From the NCBI GenBank assembly GCA_964350945.1, contig CAYGLF010000003.1:62001-126000 (forward strand): DNA of 64,000 bases, written 5' to 3'. The notes beneath the pieces are model-generated. The model was not told where the DNA came from, searched no databases, and was given only the letters and a program-made list of their open reading frames with translations. Made by a program: the position numbers and the translations under genes. Numbering within the stretch: position 1 is the first letter of the stretch; each line of letters begins with the position of its first letter. This document shows positions 1 through 8,610 of this stretch, one piece after another. The DNA is from CAYGLF01 sp964350945. Its GTDB lineage: Bacteria; Chlamydiota; Chlamydiia; Chlamydiales; JAAZZY01.

Positions 1-2
1 TA

Positions 3-467
3 TCCAAAACAAAAAAGAATATCTTAGTTGTTCTTGGAGGTTCTTGGTACTCTAAAATTTATCCCAAAGAGCACCTTCGTGATGTTTTGAGTCGTCTTAA
101 GCAAAACGCTCTTATTTTATGGAGTAACCAAGAGGAATATGAGCGGGCTAAGTGGATTGCGCAAAATACGCAACAGGCTAAAGTTTTACCCAAAATGAGC
201 CTCAATGATGTTAAAGCACTGATTGCCCAGTCAGATCTAGTACTTGGGAATGATACAGGGCCTTGTCATATGGCTTGGGCGCTGAATGTGCCGTCTGTAA
301 CGATCTTAGGATGCACGTCTATTACACGAATCCCCATCAACCCTTACAATGTTGCCGTGACCTCTAAAGCGTGTGTGAACCCCGCTAAAATTGATAAGGG
401 GGATCTTTCTATTCGAGATATACCCGCTTATGAAGTCGTGGAATGCGTCGAAAATCTTTTAGTGTAA
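3..467 (+). CDS. Glycosyltransferase family 9 (heptosyltransferase-like), 3' part
   Basis: This is the C-terminal part of a GT-B glycosyltransferase of the ADP-heptose:LPS heptosyltransferase family (GT9), which adds heptose to the LPS inner core at the inner membrane. The frame is open from the window edge (it begins SKTKKNILVVLGGSWYSKIY), so the true start lies upstream. An internal TTG at 87 is not a credible start. Seen: the strand-loop LVVLGGSW that opens the C-terminal nucleotide-sugar domain, and the family motif DLVLGNDTGPCHMAWAL followed by a conserved PSVTILG strand. WaaC-type enzymes are about 320 aa and roughly 155 residues are present here. It converges on mnmA with no intergenic space. 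The family is clear; the acceptor position (heptose I or II) cannot be told from this fragment. Confidence 0.82.
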   Translation, partial: SKTKKNILVVLGGSWYSKIYPKEHLRDVLSRLKQNALILWSNQEEYERAKWIAQNTQQAKVLPKMSLNDVKALIAQSDLVLGNDTGPCHMAWALNVPSVTILGCTSITRIPINPYNVAVTSKACVNPAKIDKGDLSIRDIPAYEVVECVENLLV

Positions 468-1553
468 CTATTCTATCCAGCCACCACCAAACACATAGTC
501 GCCTTGGTAAAAGACGGCAGCCTGACCTGGTGTAATGGCATTTTGTGGATTTTCAAAGACAATTTTAGCGCGTCCATCTTCTTGCAAGGTCACCACCCCA
601 GGAGTTTCTTTTGAACGAGCTCGAATCTTAATATGTAGATCATATGGTTTCCCAATTTCTGGTTGTAAATAGACCCAGTTCGCTTTTTTGATTGTGAAAG
701 TGGTCCCCAGAGTGTCCTTTTGCTCCCCAACGATAATTTCATTTTTGTGAGCATCTATATTGGTGACGTAGAGGGGGCGTCCAAAAGCAACTCCTAGGCC
801 TTTACGTTGACCAACGGTGGCCTGGTGGATCCCTTTGTGCTCTCCAAGAGGGGTCCCGTCAACATGTTTGATCACTCCTCTATCTGGGATTCGGTTTGGA
901 AAATGCTTTTTCAAAAACGCCGCGTAGTCGTTATTGGGGATAAAGCAGATATCTTGACTCTCAGGTTTATTGGCAGTGATCAGCTCGTCGTGGTTAGCCA
1001 TTTCTCTAATTTGTGGTTTGGTGTATCCCCCAAGTGGGAAGAGTGTTTTTGATAGCTGCTCTTGAGTCATTGAGAATAAAAAATAGGACTGGTCTTTGAG
1101 AGGGTCGACTCCCTTTCTTAAAAGCCAACGATCTCGTGCTTTGTCGTGCTCAATACGCGCATAATGGCCTGTGCAGACTTTTTCAGCGCCAATAGAAATC
1201 GCTTTTTTATACAGGGCATCGAATTTCATCTTCTCATTGCACAAAATGCAGGGGCTGGGCGTTTTTCCACTAAAGTATTCATCGGCAAAAACTTCAATGA
1301 CATCTTTCCAAAATTCCTTTTGGAAATTAATAGCGTAGAATGGAAAACCAATTTTTTCAGCAACTAAGCGGGCATCTTCTACAGACTCTGCTCCACAGCA
1401 GCTTTGTGAAGATCCCTTTTCTTTTCCTGACCAAAGGCGCATCGTCATTCCGACACAATCGTAACCCTCTTGTTGCATGAGAGCGCCACATACTGAAGAG
1501 TCAACACCTCCAGACATTGCGATTACAACTTTTGTTTTTTGCTGAGTGGTCAT
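468..1553 (-). CDS. mnmA: tRNA-specific 2-thiouridylase MnmA
   Basis: Cytoplasmic enzyme that makes 2-thiouridine at wobble U34 of tRNA(Lys/Glu/Gln), using ATP to adenylate the uridine and a persulfide sulfur relayed from a cysteine desulfurase. The 361-aa length is normal. Seen: the N-terminal PP-loop SGGVDSS near residue 15, the catalytic Cys in PSPCILCNEKMKF near residue 105, the second catalytic Cys in SQDICFI near 200, and the GQRKGLGV and beta-barrel end typical of the family. It follows the BioD/DRTGG gene by 8 bp and is probably cotranscribed with it. A desulfurase that could feed it lies at 16.6 kb. The Shine-Dalgarno sequence is weak, but the start fits the family N-terminus. Confidence 0.96.
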   Translation of the reverse strand: MTTQQKTKVVIAMSGGVDSSVCGALMQQEGYDCVGMTMRLWSGKEKGSSQSCCGAESVEDARLVAEKIGFPFYAINFQKEFWKDVIEVFADEYFSGKTPSPCILCNEKMKFDALYKKAISIGAEKVCTGHYARIEHDKARDRWLLRKGVDPLKDQSYFLFSMTQEQLSKTLFPLGGYTKPQIREMANHDELITANKPESQDICFIPNNDYAAFLKKHFPNRIPDRGVIKHVDGTPLGEHKGIHQATVGQRKGLGVAFGRPLYVTNIDAHKNEIIVGEQKDTLGTTFTIKKANWVYLQPEIGKPYDLHIKIRARSKETPGVVTLQEDGRAKIVFENPQNAITPGQAAVFYQGDYVFGGGWIE

Positions 1554-1561
1554 TGGCTTAC

Positions 1562-2644
1562 TTATAGGTTTAGGTTAATGTGTTTTTCAATAAGTTCAAT
1601 TGCGCGATTGACTTTGTCTGTATCTTCATTCAAAATTTTAGAGGTGAGTTGGCAGATCATCTGCATCGCTTCATAGTGTTCTTTATTACTGTAGATTACA
1701 GGAATTGTGGTTTGTTTTAGCTTCTTGATAATAGAATCTTTCGGAAGCGTTTTTCCCGTTAAAATTAAACCGGCTACAAAAGGCGCTTTTTTAGCTTTTT
1801 TATGGCGGTCAATTAAAGCTGAAATTACATCGGTTCTAGCAGAAGAGGTGATAACTAGTTGGTTATTGGGGAGGTCTTCTTGAGAGATTTTGGCTGAAGT
1901 GGCTACAAAATGTATTTTCCCGAAGTGATGGTAGCGGTAGGGGAGGCCACAGAGTAGTTCTGTTTGAAAAAGGGCTTCGTAATCTTTCATGGACGATGAA
2001 TTTAAAAAGTGATCAAAAGGGACACAGCCTAAAAGGGGAATTTCCCACCTTTTAAGAGCAAGGCTAATATACTTTTCAATCATTGGTTTTTTCTCTTGCA
2101 TAACCCGATTTAAAATAACACCCTTGATACGCACGCCATAGCTTTTCAACATTTGGATATTTAAAGCCAGCTCGTCAAAGGCCTTTCCAATGCCACCCGA
2201 TGAGATGATAATCACATCTAAACCCAAAATTTTGGCAACTTTGGCATTGTTTAAATCTGTAATAGAGCCCACACCTATATGGCCTGTTCCCTCCACAATC
2301 GTAAAATCATTGGAGCAAGAAATCTCTTCATAAGCGGTCACGATCTTTTTTTCAAAATCCTGAGTCGAAAACTTACCGTCTAGGTAGTCTCTAGTAAAGC
2401 CACGAGGGAAAATAATTGGGCTCATACTTTCATAGCGAGATTGGAGGTCAAAATGTTTTTTAAATAAAATGACATCCTTATCTACTGCAATGCCGTCGTC
2501 TGTCATAATATGACGCTGACCTACCGGCTTGATGAAGCCAACTTTTTGGTATTGTTTTTTTAAAAGAGCAATGAGTCCCAAGCAAACAGTTGTTTTGCCG
2601 ACATTTTGACCTGTAGCTCCTATAAAAATACCTGGGCATGTCAT
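1562..2644 (-). CDS. BioD-like P-loop plus DRTGG domain protein (phosphotransacetylase N-terminal homologue)
   Basis: The protein has an N-terminal dethiobiotin-synthetase-like P-loop domain (Walker A GATGQNVGKTT, residues 9-19; VEGTGHIGVGS near 118-128) and a DRTGG domain in the C-terminal half (SARTDVISALIDRH and the LILTGKTLPKDSI region, about residues 268-305). The same two domains form the regulatory N-terminal part of long bacterial phosphate acetyltransferases, but the catalytic PTA domain is absent: the 360-aa protein ends after the DRTGG region. Such stand-alone proteins are usually annotated as AAA or phosphotransacetylase family proteins of unknown role. A nucleotide-dependent regulatory function is inference. 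It lies 8 bp upstream of mnmA on the same strand. Confidence 0.75.
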   Translation of the reverse strand: MTCPGIFIGATGQNVGKTTVCLGLIALLKKQYQKVGFIKPVGQRHIMTDDGIAVDKDVILFKKHFDLQSRYESMSPIIFPRGFTRDYLDGKFSTQDFEKKIVTAYEEISCSNDFTIVEGTGHIGVGSITDLNNAKVAKILGLDVIIISSGGIGKAFDELALNIQMLKSYGVRIKGVILNRVMQEKKPMIEKYISLALKRWEIPLLGCVPFDHFLNSSSMKDYEALFQTELLCGLPYRYHHFGKIHFVATSAKISQEDLPNNQLVITSSARTDVISALIDRHKKAKKAPFVAGLILTGKTLPKDSIIKKLKQTTIPVIYSNKEHYEAMQMICQLTSKILNEDTDKVNRAIELIEKHINLNL

Positions 2645-2778
2645 GTGATTGAATCCTCTAAATTAAGACTAAATTATAAAGGAATAACCATAAAAAATCC
2701 GAGAATATTATGCTCTAAATACGCCTAAAACAAAATATTCAAGGAAAGTTTATCACAAATAGAGCCTGTTGGACGATC

Positions 2779-3645
2779 TTAGTTTGTTGGAACCGCTTTG
2801 ATACTGTTTAAAAAGCGATGCCACGATAAAAGGGCTGCTTCAAGCGCTTCTTGTGGATCTAACTTTTGTTCCACTTTACTTTGTAAAATTTGTGCTTTAA
2901 AAACAGTGTCGGCTTGGCGATTAAATACATTTTCTAAAGTGGTTCTGAAAGCGGGAGAGTAGCTTGTTTTAGCAAACAAGCTATGAAAAGCTTCAGTCAG
3001 CTTTTCGAGATGCAATAGATCGCTAGCAAAAGCTAGTGGATGCTGCTCCACATCTTGGATGCTTCTCTCTTCAAAAGTTAAAGTTTTTGAGAAAAAATGC
3101 GCCATGGCATGCTCAATGCTAATAAGAGTTGCTCCTGCTACTGCATTAGGGTGGGTGTCTAATGCGCGAATAAAAAGCCAATGTAAAAGAGCTTGCTTAA
3201 CAGATGCGTTATACTCTTTTTGAGTGGCTGCATAGATCGGTCCTATTTGGGGCTCTCCTATTAAATGATCATATTCTTTGGGTTTGACTGAAGGTTCTCC
3301 TGCCTGATAGTATTGGATTGAAACTTCATGATATTTTTCATAGATTTTGATGAAAGGAATTAGAAGATTAATGGTATTTAAAACGATTGCCTTTTCCTGA
3401 TCTGTAAACTTAGCAGGAGTTTCCAATGCCTCAATGATAGGCAGGTTCATAAAATATTCTAAGTGCTCCTTAAGCCCTTCGAGTACAGATTTGTAGTAGA
3501 TGGCTTTGAAGCCAATAAAACTGTATTGTGGATCGATCTCCAAAAAGAGGATATTCAGAGCCTCTAGATGCTCTTTAATTTCTGATTTAGCTTTGGGATT
3601 GTTCTGAATGTAGCTTGTTGCTATAGGTTCAACTGTTAAATTCAT
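2779..3645 (-). CDS. Hypothetical protein, 288 aa, mostly helical
   Basis: I do not recognise this protein. It is 288 residues, appears predominantly alpha-helical, and has no signal peptide, membrane span or catalytic motif that I can see. The middle holds ALLHWLFIRALDTHPNA followed by a second helical bundle rich in Leu, Glu, His and Phe. A good Shine-Dalgarno sequence (GGAGG) lies just upstream of the ATG. It sits next to two paralogous hypothetical genes on the same strand, so the three may form a lineage-specific cluster. The lack of export or enzyme signatures is compatible with a cytosolic protein or a type III effector, but nothing proves either. Confidence 0.7.
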   Translation of the reverse strand: MNLTVEPIATSYIQNNPKAKSEIKEHLEALNILFLEIDPQYSFIGFKAIYYKSVLEGLKEHLEYFMNLPIIEALETPAKFTDQEKAIVLNTINLLIPFIKIYEKYHEVSIQYYQAGEPSVKPKEYDHLIGEPQIGPIYAATQKEYNASVKQALLHWLFIRALDTHPNAVAGATLISIEHAMAHFFSKTLTFEERSIQDVEQHPLAFASDLLHLEKLTEAFHSLFAKTSYSPAFRTTLENVFNRQADTVFKAQILQSKVEQKLDPQEALEAALLSWHRFLNSIKAVPTN

Positions 3646-3736
3646 GGGCCTCCAATTGAAGCGTTTTGAGTAGTTATCTGGCTAGTATGAGTCTTCTTTA
3701 TTAAGAAATAATTAAGAGAATTTTTTATAATTTTAA

Positions 3737-4480
3737 TTATTCATTTTCTGGGGTTATATTGGGGGGCTCTACGTGTTCTGCGTCGTCGTCAAAATCAATT
3801 TCTGTAAAGAGATTATTCAATATTTGTGTCAGCTCGGTTTTTATCATAGGAGTGTGAAACTGAGGGGAACACTGTCCAAGTTCGTTTAAGCCAATTTTTA
3901 GGACGAAAAACCTGGGAGGTGAGGGGTCATATCTACAAGCTAGGTCTTTATCAATAAACTGCAGAGCTGTAGTGCGAATATGAGGAGGAGATACTGCACT
4001 GAGCAAATTTCCTAAGAGGCCACTGGGATATATTTGTTCGGTAACTTCAATACTCCAACCTTCAGATCGATTGAGAGTCACTTCAATGTGATCTCTTTCA
4101 GCATAAGGAATTGAAAAGATCTTGCTGGTTCCATGAGCTTGGACTGGGTCTCCATTAAGCTCTGAGAGAGACATTACAAATTCATGTTTCGCTTCTGTTT
4201 TAAAGGCATGCTTTTCTTCCCACTCTCTTATAGGAGCTAGGACCATTTTTCGAGTCGTTGTATAAGGGCCCTCTCTAGGAATGACACTCGAAATAAGATC
4301 TTCTACTTTTCTAGCGGTCATAAGAGGCTCGGGAGATATACGACGATAAACCTGTACTGAGAATTGAATAGTTTGCTTGCTATAGGGAAGTTCGTCAATT
4401 TTGTGGAGTAATGACGGTGCAGGAGATACGTATAGTTTGCTGTGGTATATCTCTCTGCTGGCATCTGCAACTGCACTCAT
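3737..4480 (-). CDS. Hypothetical protein, paralogue of the 276-aa protein upstream
   Basis: Function unknown. This 247-aa protein aligns along most of its length with the neighbour at 4613-5443. Both have a TIQFSVQVY/QISLRVTVY strand, then a vEdLI..V(I/L)P segment, a M(V)(L/M)xPIR block, an F(x6)EF(x3)L block, and a IE(V/L)T(x2)(R/Q)S block followed by a P(x2)LL segment and a Ser/Ile-Ser-rich turn. The pattern of short beta strands suggests a compact mostly beta domain. The C-terminus is acidic (IDFDDDAEHVEPP). There is no signal peptide or membrane span. The pair looks like a local duplication that has diverged a great deal. Confidence 0.7.
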   Translation of the reverse strand: MSAVADASREIYHSKLYVSPAPSLLHKIDELPYSKQTIQFSVQVYRRISPEPLMTARKVEDLISSVIPREGPYTTTRKMVLAPIREWEEKHAFKTEAKHEFVMSLSELNGDPVQAHGTSKIFSIPYAERDHIEVTLNRSEGWSIEVTEQIYPSGLLGNLLSAVSPPHIRTTALQFIDKDLACRYDPSPPRFFVLKIGLNELGQCSPQFHTPMIKTELTQILNNLFTEIDFDDDAEHVEPPNITPENE

Positions 4481-4612
4481 ACTTTTCTCTTATGGGATAG
4501 AATTTTTTGAAAAATTTTAACTGTGAAGCCGATTATTTGACCATAACTAAATTAAAGACGCTATTGCTAAAAGCCTTGTTATGCTGGTCAAGATATTTCC
4601 AGTGAAATGAAC

Positions 4613-5443
4613 CTACATGATACTACAGCGACTGGGAAGCTCAACAAACTCAGGGTCTTCAAAGCATCCATCTTTGTTTTTCAATGTGACGACTAGACCT
4701 TGTTGATCAGTCACTAAAAATTCAGGCAAGCACGTTCCATCTTCTGGATTAACATGAAGCCTTAATACGGGGTAATCTTCTAAGGTCAATTGACTAAACC
4801 TAAAGGATTTTTCCTGAGGAACAAAATAGTTTAATTCCCGGCCTCCAGACCATGCGGCGCGAATTCCAGCGTTGGCTACTCTTGAGATGGTTGAAAGGGG
4901 GGTTAATAGGGCATCAGAGAGTTCAACGGGTCTGGTGTATAATCGAACCGTTTTTTCACGAGATTGTAATACTGTTAGTTCAATGTCTCCTCGATCAGGA
5001 AGTTGAAGTTCGAGTCTTTTTTGTACAGGAGTGTTATCAACAAGACTGCCAGCAAGATCCTTTAAGGGGAAAGAGTACTCATTGCTACTTTGCACTGTAA
5101 AACCGCGCTTTTGAATTTCTTTTCTTATCGGTCGCATGACCATATTGCTATCAACTTCTCGGTAATTATTGTCTGGTAAAACAGTGCGCACAAGTTTATC
5201 AATTTCATCTTCATTAAGTGTTGGAGAAGATTTATTGGGTTGATAAACAGTAACTCTTAAACTTATTTGTTGCTCTTTCCATTGATTAGGCTCTAAATCA
5301 GGAACCAATAGTTGGCCACTAGAAGGCGGTCGAAATGAATGGGAATAGTCGTTATTACGCGGAGGATTTAGTTCTGAGCGAAGCATTTCACCAGCTGTTA
5401 CAACAATACTTACTGTTCTCAATTGGCCATTGTTTACGCTCAT
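4613..5443 (-). CDS. Hypothetical protein, paralogue of the 247-aa protein downstream
   Basis: Function unknown; 276 aa. It shares the same order of blocks with the 3737-4480 product (QQISLRVTVYQ, DKLVRTVLP, MVMRPIRKEI, EYSFPLKDLAG, DIELTVLQSR, DALLTPLS), so the two genes are tandem paralogues. An N-terminal extension (about 50 residues, Asn/Pro/Ser-rich) is not obviously shared. A GGAG Shine-Dalgarno lies 5 nt before the ATG, and a plausible sigma70-type promoter (5474-5503, minus) precedes it. No secretion signal of the Sec type is visible, but a disordered polar N-terminus like this one is compatible with type III export; that is inference. Confidence 0.72.
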   Translation of the reverse strand: MSVNNGQLRTVSIVVTAGEMLRSELNPPRNNDYSHSFRPPSSGQLLVPDLEPNQWKEQQISLRVTVYQPNKSSPTLNEDEIDKLVRTVLPDNNYREVDSNMVMRPIRKEIQKRGFTVQSSNEYSFPLKDLAGSLVDNTPVQKRLELQLPDRGDIELTVLQSREKTVRLYTRPVELSDALLTPLSTISRVANAGIRAAWSGGRELNYFVPQEKSFRFSQLTLEDYPVLRLHVNPEDGTCLPEFLVTDQQGLVVTLKNKDGCFEDPEFVELPSRCSIM

Positions 5444-5473
5444 TTTGTCTCCAATATAATAATTTGAACAAAT

Positions 5474-5503
5474 ATTTTAGCGATTACAGCGGTTAATTTT
5501 CAA
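5474..5503 (-). promoter_or_regulatory. Putative sigma66/70 promoter for the 276-aa hypothetical gene
   Basis: Read on the minus strand: TTGAAA (-35, 5 of 6 to consensus), an 18-nt spacer, TAAAAT (-10, 5 of 6), about 31 nt before the ATG with a GGAG ribosome site in between. Found by eye only. Confidence 0.4.
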
Positions 5504-5733
5504 TTAATTAATTACAATAGAAGGTCTATTTGCAACTGAAAAGCCTTGATTCATTTCAAATTTTAGAAATTAGATTAAGCGTTCTACCGTCATTCTAACG
5601 TCATTGCTTGGAATGGAAATAAATTGGGGTGTTGGGCGCTTGAAAGCATTCAGCTTTATCTAATAAATAATTCTGAGTACAGCAGATTTTATTAGCCTAG
5701 AAGATTGTGATTTATAATAGTAAAAGAGCTCTT

Positions 5734-6939
5734 TTAGAGTTTTAGAATGCGCTCAGCAGCTTTTTCAATATGTTCGCGTGGTCCAAAAGAGCTAATACGA
5801 ATATATCCACGGCCTTCATTTCCAAACCCAGAACCTGGAACCGTTACTAAGTGTGCTTTATGAAGGAAGTGATTAAAATAATCCCAGGAGTCTTGATCGC
5901 CACAGTAAGTCCATATATAGGGAGCATTAAGGTCTCCGTGAGTGGTGAATTTTTTTTCAAGGGCCTCTTTTAAAATACGCGCGTTGTCTAGGTAATACTG
6001 GATGGTTTGTTGGATTAGAGGACGCCCCTCTGGGCTTAGGCTAGCGAGCCCTCCATATTGAGCAATGTTAGAAGCTCCATTGTAAATGGTACACAAAAAA
6101 CGATACCACAAATCTTGAACGCTAGATCCATCGTCAAATTTAAGGGCTTTAGGGATGACAGTCCAGCCAAGTCGTATGCCAGTAAATCCGGCAAGTTTAG
6201 AAAAAGAGCCTACCTCAATAGCGACCTGATCAGCGCCTTCAATTTCGTAAATAGACTTGGGGAGGGCCGGGTCTTGGATGTAGTGCGCATAAGCAGAATC
6301 ATATAAAATAATTGCATTTTTTTCCTGAGCAAATCGAACCAGGCTTTTGAGCTGTTCGTAAGTTGCCACAGCCCCTGTTGGGTTGTGTGGAGAGCAAAAA
6401 TAAATGAGATCGACATCACCCACAGTAGATAAATCGGGAAAGAAATTATTTTCTGGCGTGCAGCTTAATAAAACAAGTTGCTCATAGCTTTTGATATTTA
6501 AGTTAAATTCTCCGGTTTGTCCTGCAATCACGCTACCATCGATATAGACAGGATAAGCAGGGTCTTGCAAGGCGACTTTAACGTGAGGGCCAAAAAATGC
6601 TTGGAGTCGACCAATGTCGCACTTAGCACCATCATTGATAAAAATATCTTCCGCTTCCACTCGGTGGTGGTATAGGTCAGAAGCAATTTTTTCTCGTAGC
6701 TTGGGAAGGCCTTTTTCCGGTCCATAGCCATTATAGCCCTTTTTAGTGGCTAATTGCTCGGCCGCCTTGCGCATCGCATTGGCAACCATTTTGGGAATGG
6801 GTTCTGTGGTATCTCCAATGCTCAAACTGATCAGATCTGCTTTGGGATGCTCCCTTAAAAAAGCGGCCTTTCTCCTCAAAACTTCAGGGAAAAGATAACT
6901 AGATTGCAATTTAGTGATGTTGAGGTTGTGCTTGACCAC
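5734..6939 (-). CDS. dapL: LL-diaminopimelate aminotransferase
   Basis: A PLP-dependent class I/II aminotransferase that converts tetrahydrodipicolinate directly to LL-diaminopimelate with glutamate as amino donor, bypassing DapD/DapC/DapE. It is the route known for Chlamydiae and plants. Seen: 401 aa; SIGDTTEPIPK near residue 41, NDGAKCDIGRLQ near 102, FCSPHNPTGA near 181, YDSAYAHY near 213, and the PLP-lysine motif GSFSKLAGFTGIRLGW near 244-259. It overlaps the dapA 3' end by 29 bp, giving a dapB-dapA-dapL operon read leftward. The product feeds meso-DAP into the peptidoglycan precursor or lysine. The ending is immediately followed by a short AT-rich palindrome (5722-5735). Confidence 0.95.
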   Translation of the reverse strand: MVKHNLNITKLQSSYLFPEVLRRKAAFLREHPKADLISLSIGDTTEPIPKMVANAMRKAAEQLATKKGYNGYGPEKGLPKLREKIASDLYHHRVEAEDIFINDGAKCDIGRLQAFFGPHVKVALQDPAYPVYIDGSVIAGQTGEFNLNIKSYEQLVLLSCTPENNFFPDLSTVGDVDLIYFCSPHNPTGAVATYEQLKSLVRFAQEKNAIILYDSAYAHYIQDPALPKSIYEIEGADQVAIEVGSFSKLAGFTGIRLGWTVIPKALKFDDGSSVQDLWYRFLCTIYNGASNIAQYGGLASLSPEGRPLIQQTIQYYLDNARILKEALEKKFTTHGDLNAPYIWTYCGDQDSWDYFNHFLHKAHLVTVPGSGFGNEGRGYIRISSFGPREHIEKAAERILKL

Positions 6940-7819
6940 GAAGAAGCTCCATGTTGTTTAAAATCTTTTGTAGATGTTGTAGGTGGTGTGGCTCCATCTC
7001 AAAGAGAGGAGCCCGCAGCTTACCTGCTGGTTGTTGGCAAAGTTGCATTGCTGTTTTGATAGGGATTGGGTTGGATTCAATACTAAGGGCAACAAGCAGT
7101 TCAAAAAGATTTTGGTGAATGTTGAGTCCTTTTGCATAGTCTCCTTCTAAGAGAGTGTCTACCCATTCTCTAATCCTGCTAGGAATTAAATTACTCGCTA
7201 CTGAAACAAGACCATGTGCCCCCAAACTCATATATGAAAGGAGATTAAAGTCATCGCCGCTTAAAACTTGGAAGTCAGAGCGCAGGCGGGGCAATTCAAA
7301 AAGTAAGTTTTGAATGTACGACAAGCTTCCTGACGCATCTTTAATCCCCACAATATTGGGGATGATAGCCAGTTTCTTAAGGGTTTGAATCGAGATATTT
7401 TGACCCGAGCGACCAGGATGATTGTACAAAACGAGAGGGATTGAAGTATTTTGTGCAATTTTTTCAAAATGCTTGAAAATACCTTGCTGGGTAGGGTTGT
7501 TATAGTAGGGTGTAATGACTAAAGCACTTGATGCGCCTTTAGATTGTGCAAACAGCGTCTTTTCAATCGTCATTTTGGTGCAATTAAGCCCCGTTCCAAC
7601 CATGTTATGTGTTTGAGAGGCTGCTTGAAGCCCTACTTCCAATATTTGAGATTGCTCTTCGAAACTTAGGGTAGGAGTTTCTGCAGTCGTTCCTAAAAAG
7701 AGCAGCCCTTTAACACCTGCTAAAAGTTGCTTTTCGATATTTTGAACCAGGCCTGTAGTGTCTAAGGATCCCTTTTTAAACGGGGTGATCAAAGCGGTGG
7801 TCAATGCTGGGATTATCAT
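6911..7819 (-). CDS. dapA: 4-hydroxy-tetrahydrodipicolinate synthase
   Basis: Condenses pyruvate with aspartate semialdehyde, the first committed step of the diaminopimelate pathway, in the cytosol. Seen: (beta/alpha)8-type sequence of 302 aa with GTTAETPTL near residue 43-51, PYYNNPTQQG near 104-113, the catalytic Tyr in LVLYNHPGRSG near 129-139, and the Schiff-base Lys in VGIKDASG near 157-164. The gene overlaps the dapB stop by 4 bp (ATGA type) and is preceded by GAGGT, so it is translationally coupled. asd and lysC, which flank dapB in Chlamydiaceae as I remember them, are not here. Confidence 0.96.
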   Translation of the reverse strand: MIIPALTTALITPFKKGSLDTTGLVQNIEKQLLAGVKGLLFLGTTAETPTLSFEEQSQILEVGLQAASQTHNMVGTGLNCTKMTIEKTLFAQSKGASSALVITPYYNNPTQQGIFKHFEKIAQNTSIPLVLYNHPGRSGQNISIQTLKKLAIIPNIVGIKDASGSLSYIQNLLFELPRLRSDFQVLSGDDFNLLSYMSLGAHGLVSVASNLIPSRIREWVDTLLEGDYAKGLNIHQNLFELLVALSIESNPIPIKTAMQLCQQPAGKLRAPLFEMEPHHLQHLQKILNNMELLRGQAQPQHH

Positions 7820-8562
7820 GCGGATACCTCTAAGGATTTCATCATATCTTCGAGGGTATAAAATCCCTGTTTATTAGACAACCATCGAGCTGCTTGAAGA
7901 GCCCCGCTCGCATAGCTAGTGCGGCTTTTTGAGTGGTGTTTTAATTCAATCGTGTCAAGTAGAGAATCAAAGGTAACCGTGTGTTCTCCGATGATATCCT
8001 GGGTGCGTGTGCAGTAGATAGGGAGCTCTTGATTTAATCGATTGACTGGGTTTACGGCTACTTTTTGTGGAGTCGTTTGTTTTTGTTGAAGGATTTTAGC
8101 AAGGTCTAGAGCCGTTCCAGAGGGCATATCTTTTTTGTGTTGGTGGTGCTTTTCATCTATTTGAAATTGATAGTTGCCAAGAGGACTAAAAAGCTCTGCG
8201 CTTTTGGCAACAATTTTTTTGAACAAATAGATACCAATCGAAAAATTAGAGGCGTATAAAATGCCAGTTTGTTCATCTTCAACGATTTTTTTAATAGTGT
8301 CGAAATCTTGATGAAGACCCGTGGTTCCGACTACAATATTTTTTTTAAGCTTAGCCAGCTTTTGGATATTGTTTAAAGCACTTTGTGGGGTCGAAAAGTC
8401 GATGCATAAGTCGATGGAAAAAAGCGCTTCTTTGGAGATGCTACGAGCAGTGGCGTGGGGTGAGTGGGGATCTATAATGGCTTCTACATTAAGCTGATAG
8501 TCAGGAGCATGCTTATGAAGCATCTGACCCATCTTTCCATATCCAATAAGAGCAATTTTCAT
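7816..8562 (-). CDS. dapB: 4-hydroxy-tetrahydrodipicolinate reductase
   Basis: NAD(P)H-dependent reduction of the DapA product to tetrahydrodipicolinate. Seen: the Rossmann motif IALIGYGKMG at the N-terminus, DFSTPQSA, VVGTTG, and the catalytic EKHHQHKKDMPSGTA motif. I chose the ATG at 8562, whose product begins MKIALIGYGKMG like other DapB proteins; a longer reading from 8592 adds ten residues (MAGFNSKAVV) that are not part of the fold. Neither start has a strong Shine-Dalgarno. The protein is about 248 aa, slightly short for the family. It is the first gene of the dapB-dapA-dapL operon. Confidence 0.94.
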   Translation of the reverse strand: MKIALIGYGKMGQMLHKHAPDYQLNVEAIIDPHSPHATARSISKEALFSIDLCIDFSTPQSALNNIQKLAKLKKNIVVGTTGLHQDFDTIKKIVEDEQTGILYASNFSIGIYLFKKIVAKSAELFSPLGNYQFQIDEKHHQHKKDMPSGTALDLAKILQQKQTTPQKVAVNPVNRLNQELPIYCTRTQDIIGEHTVTFDSLLDTIELKHHSKSRTSYASGALQAARWLSNKQGFYTLEDMMKSLEVSA

Positions 8563-8610
8563 AACAACAGCTTTTGAATTAAAGCCAGCCATTATAGGAG
8601 AGGCTCTATT

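Noticed and set aside
5722..5735. AAAAGAGCTCTTTT palindrome at the dapL stop as terminator
   Set aside because: It has no loop of its own, no GC-rich stem and no downstream T-run; it may be chance.
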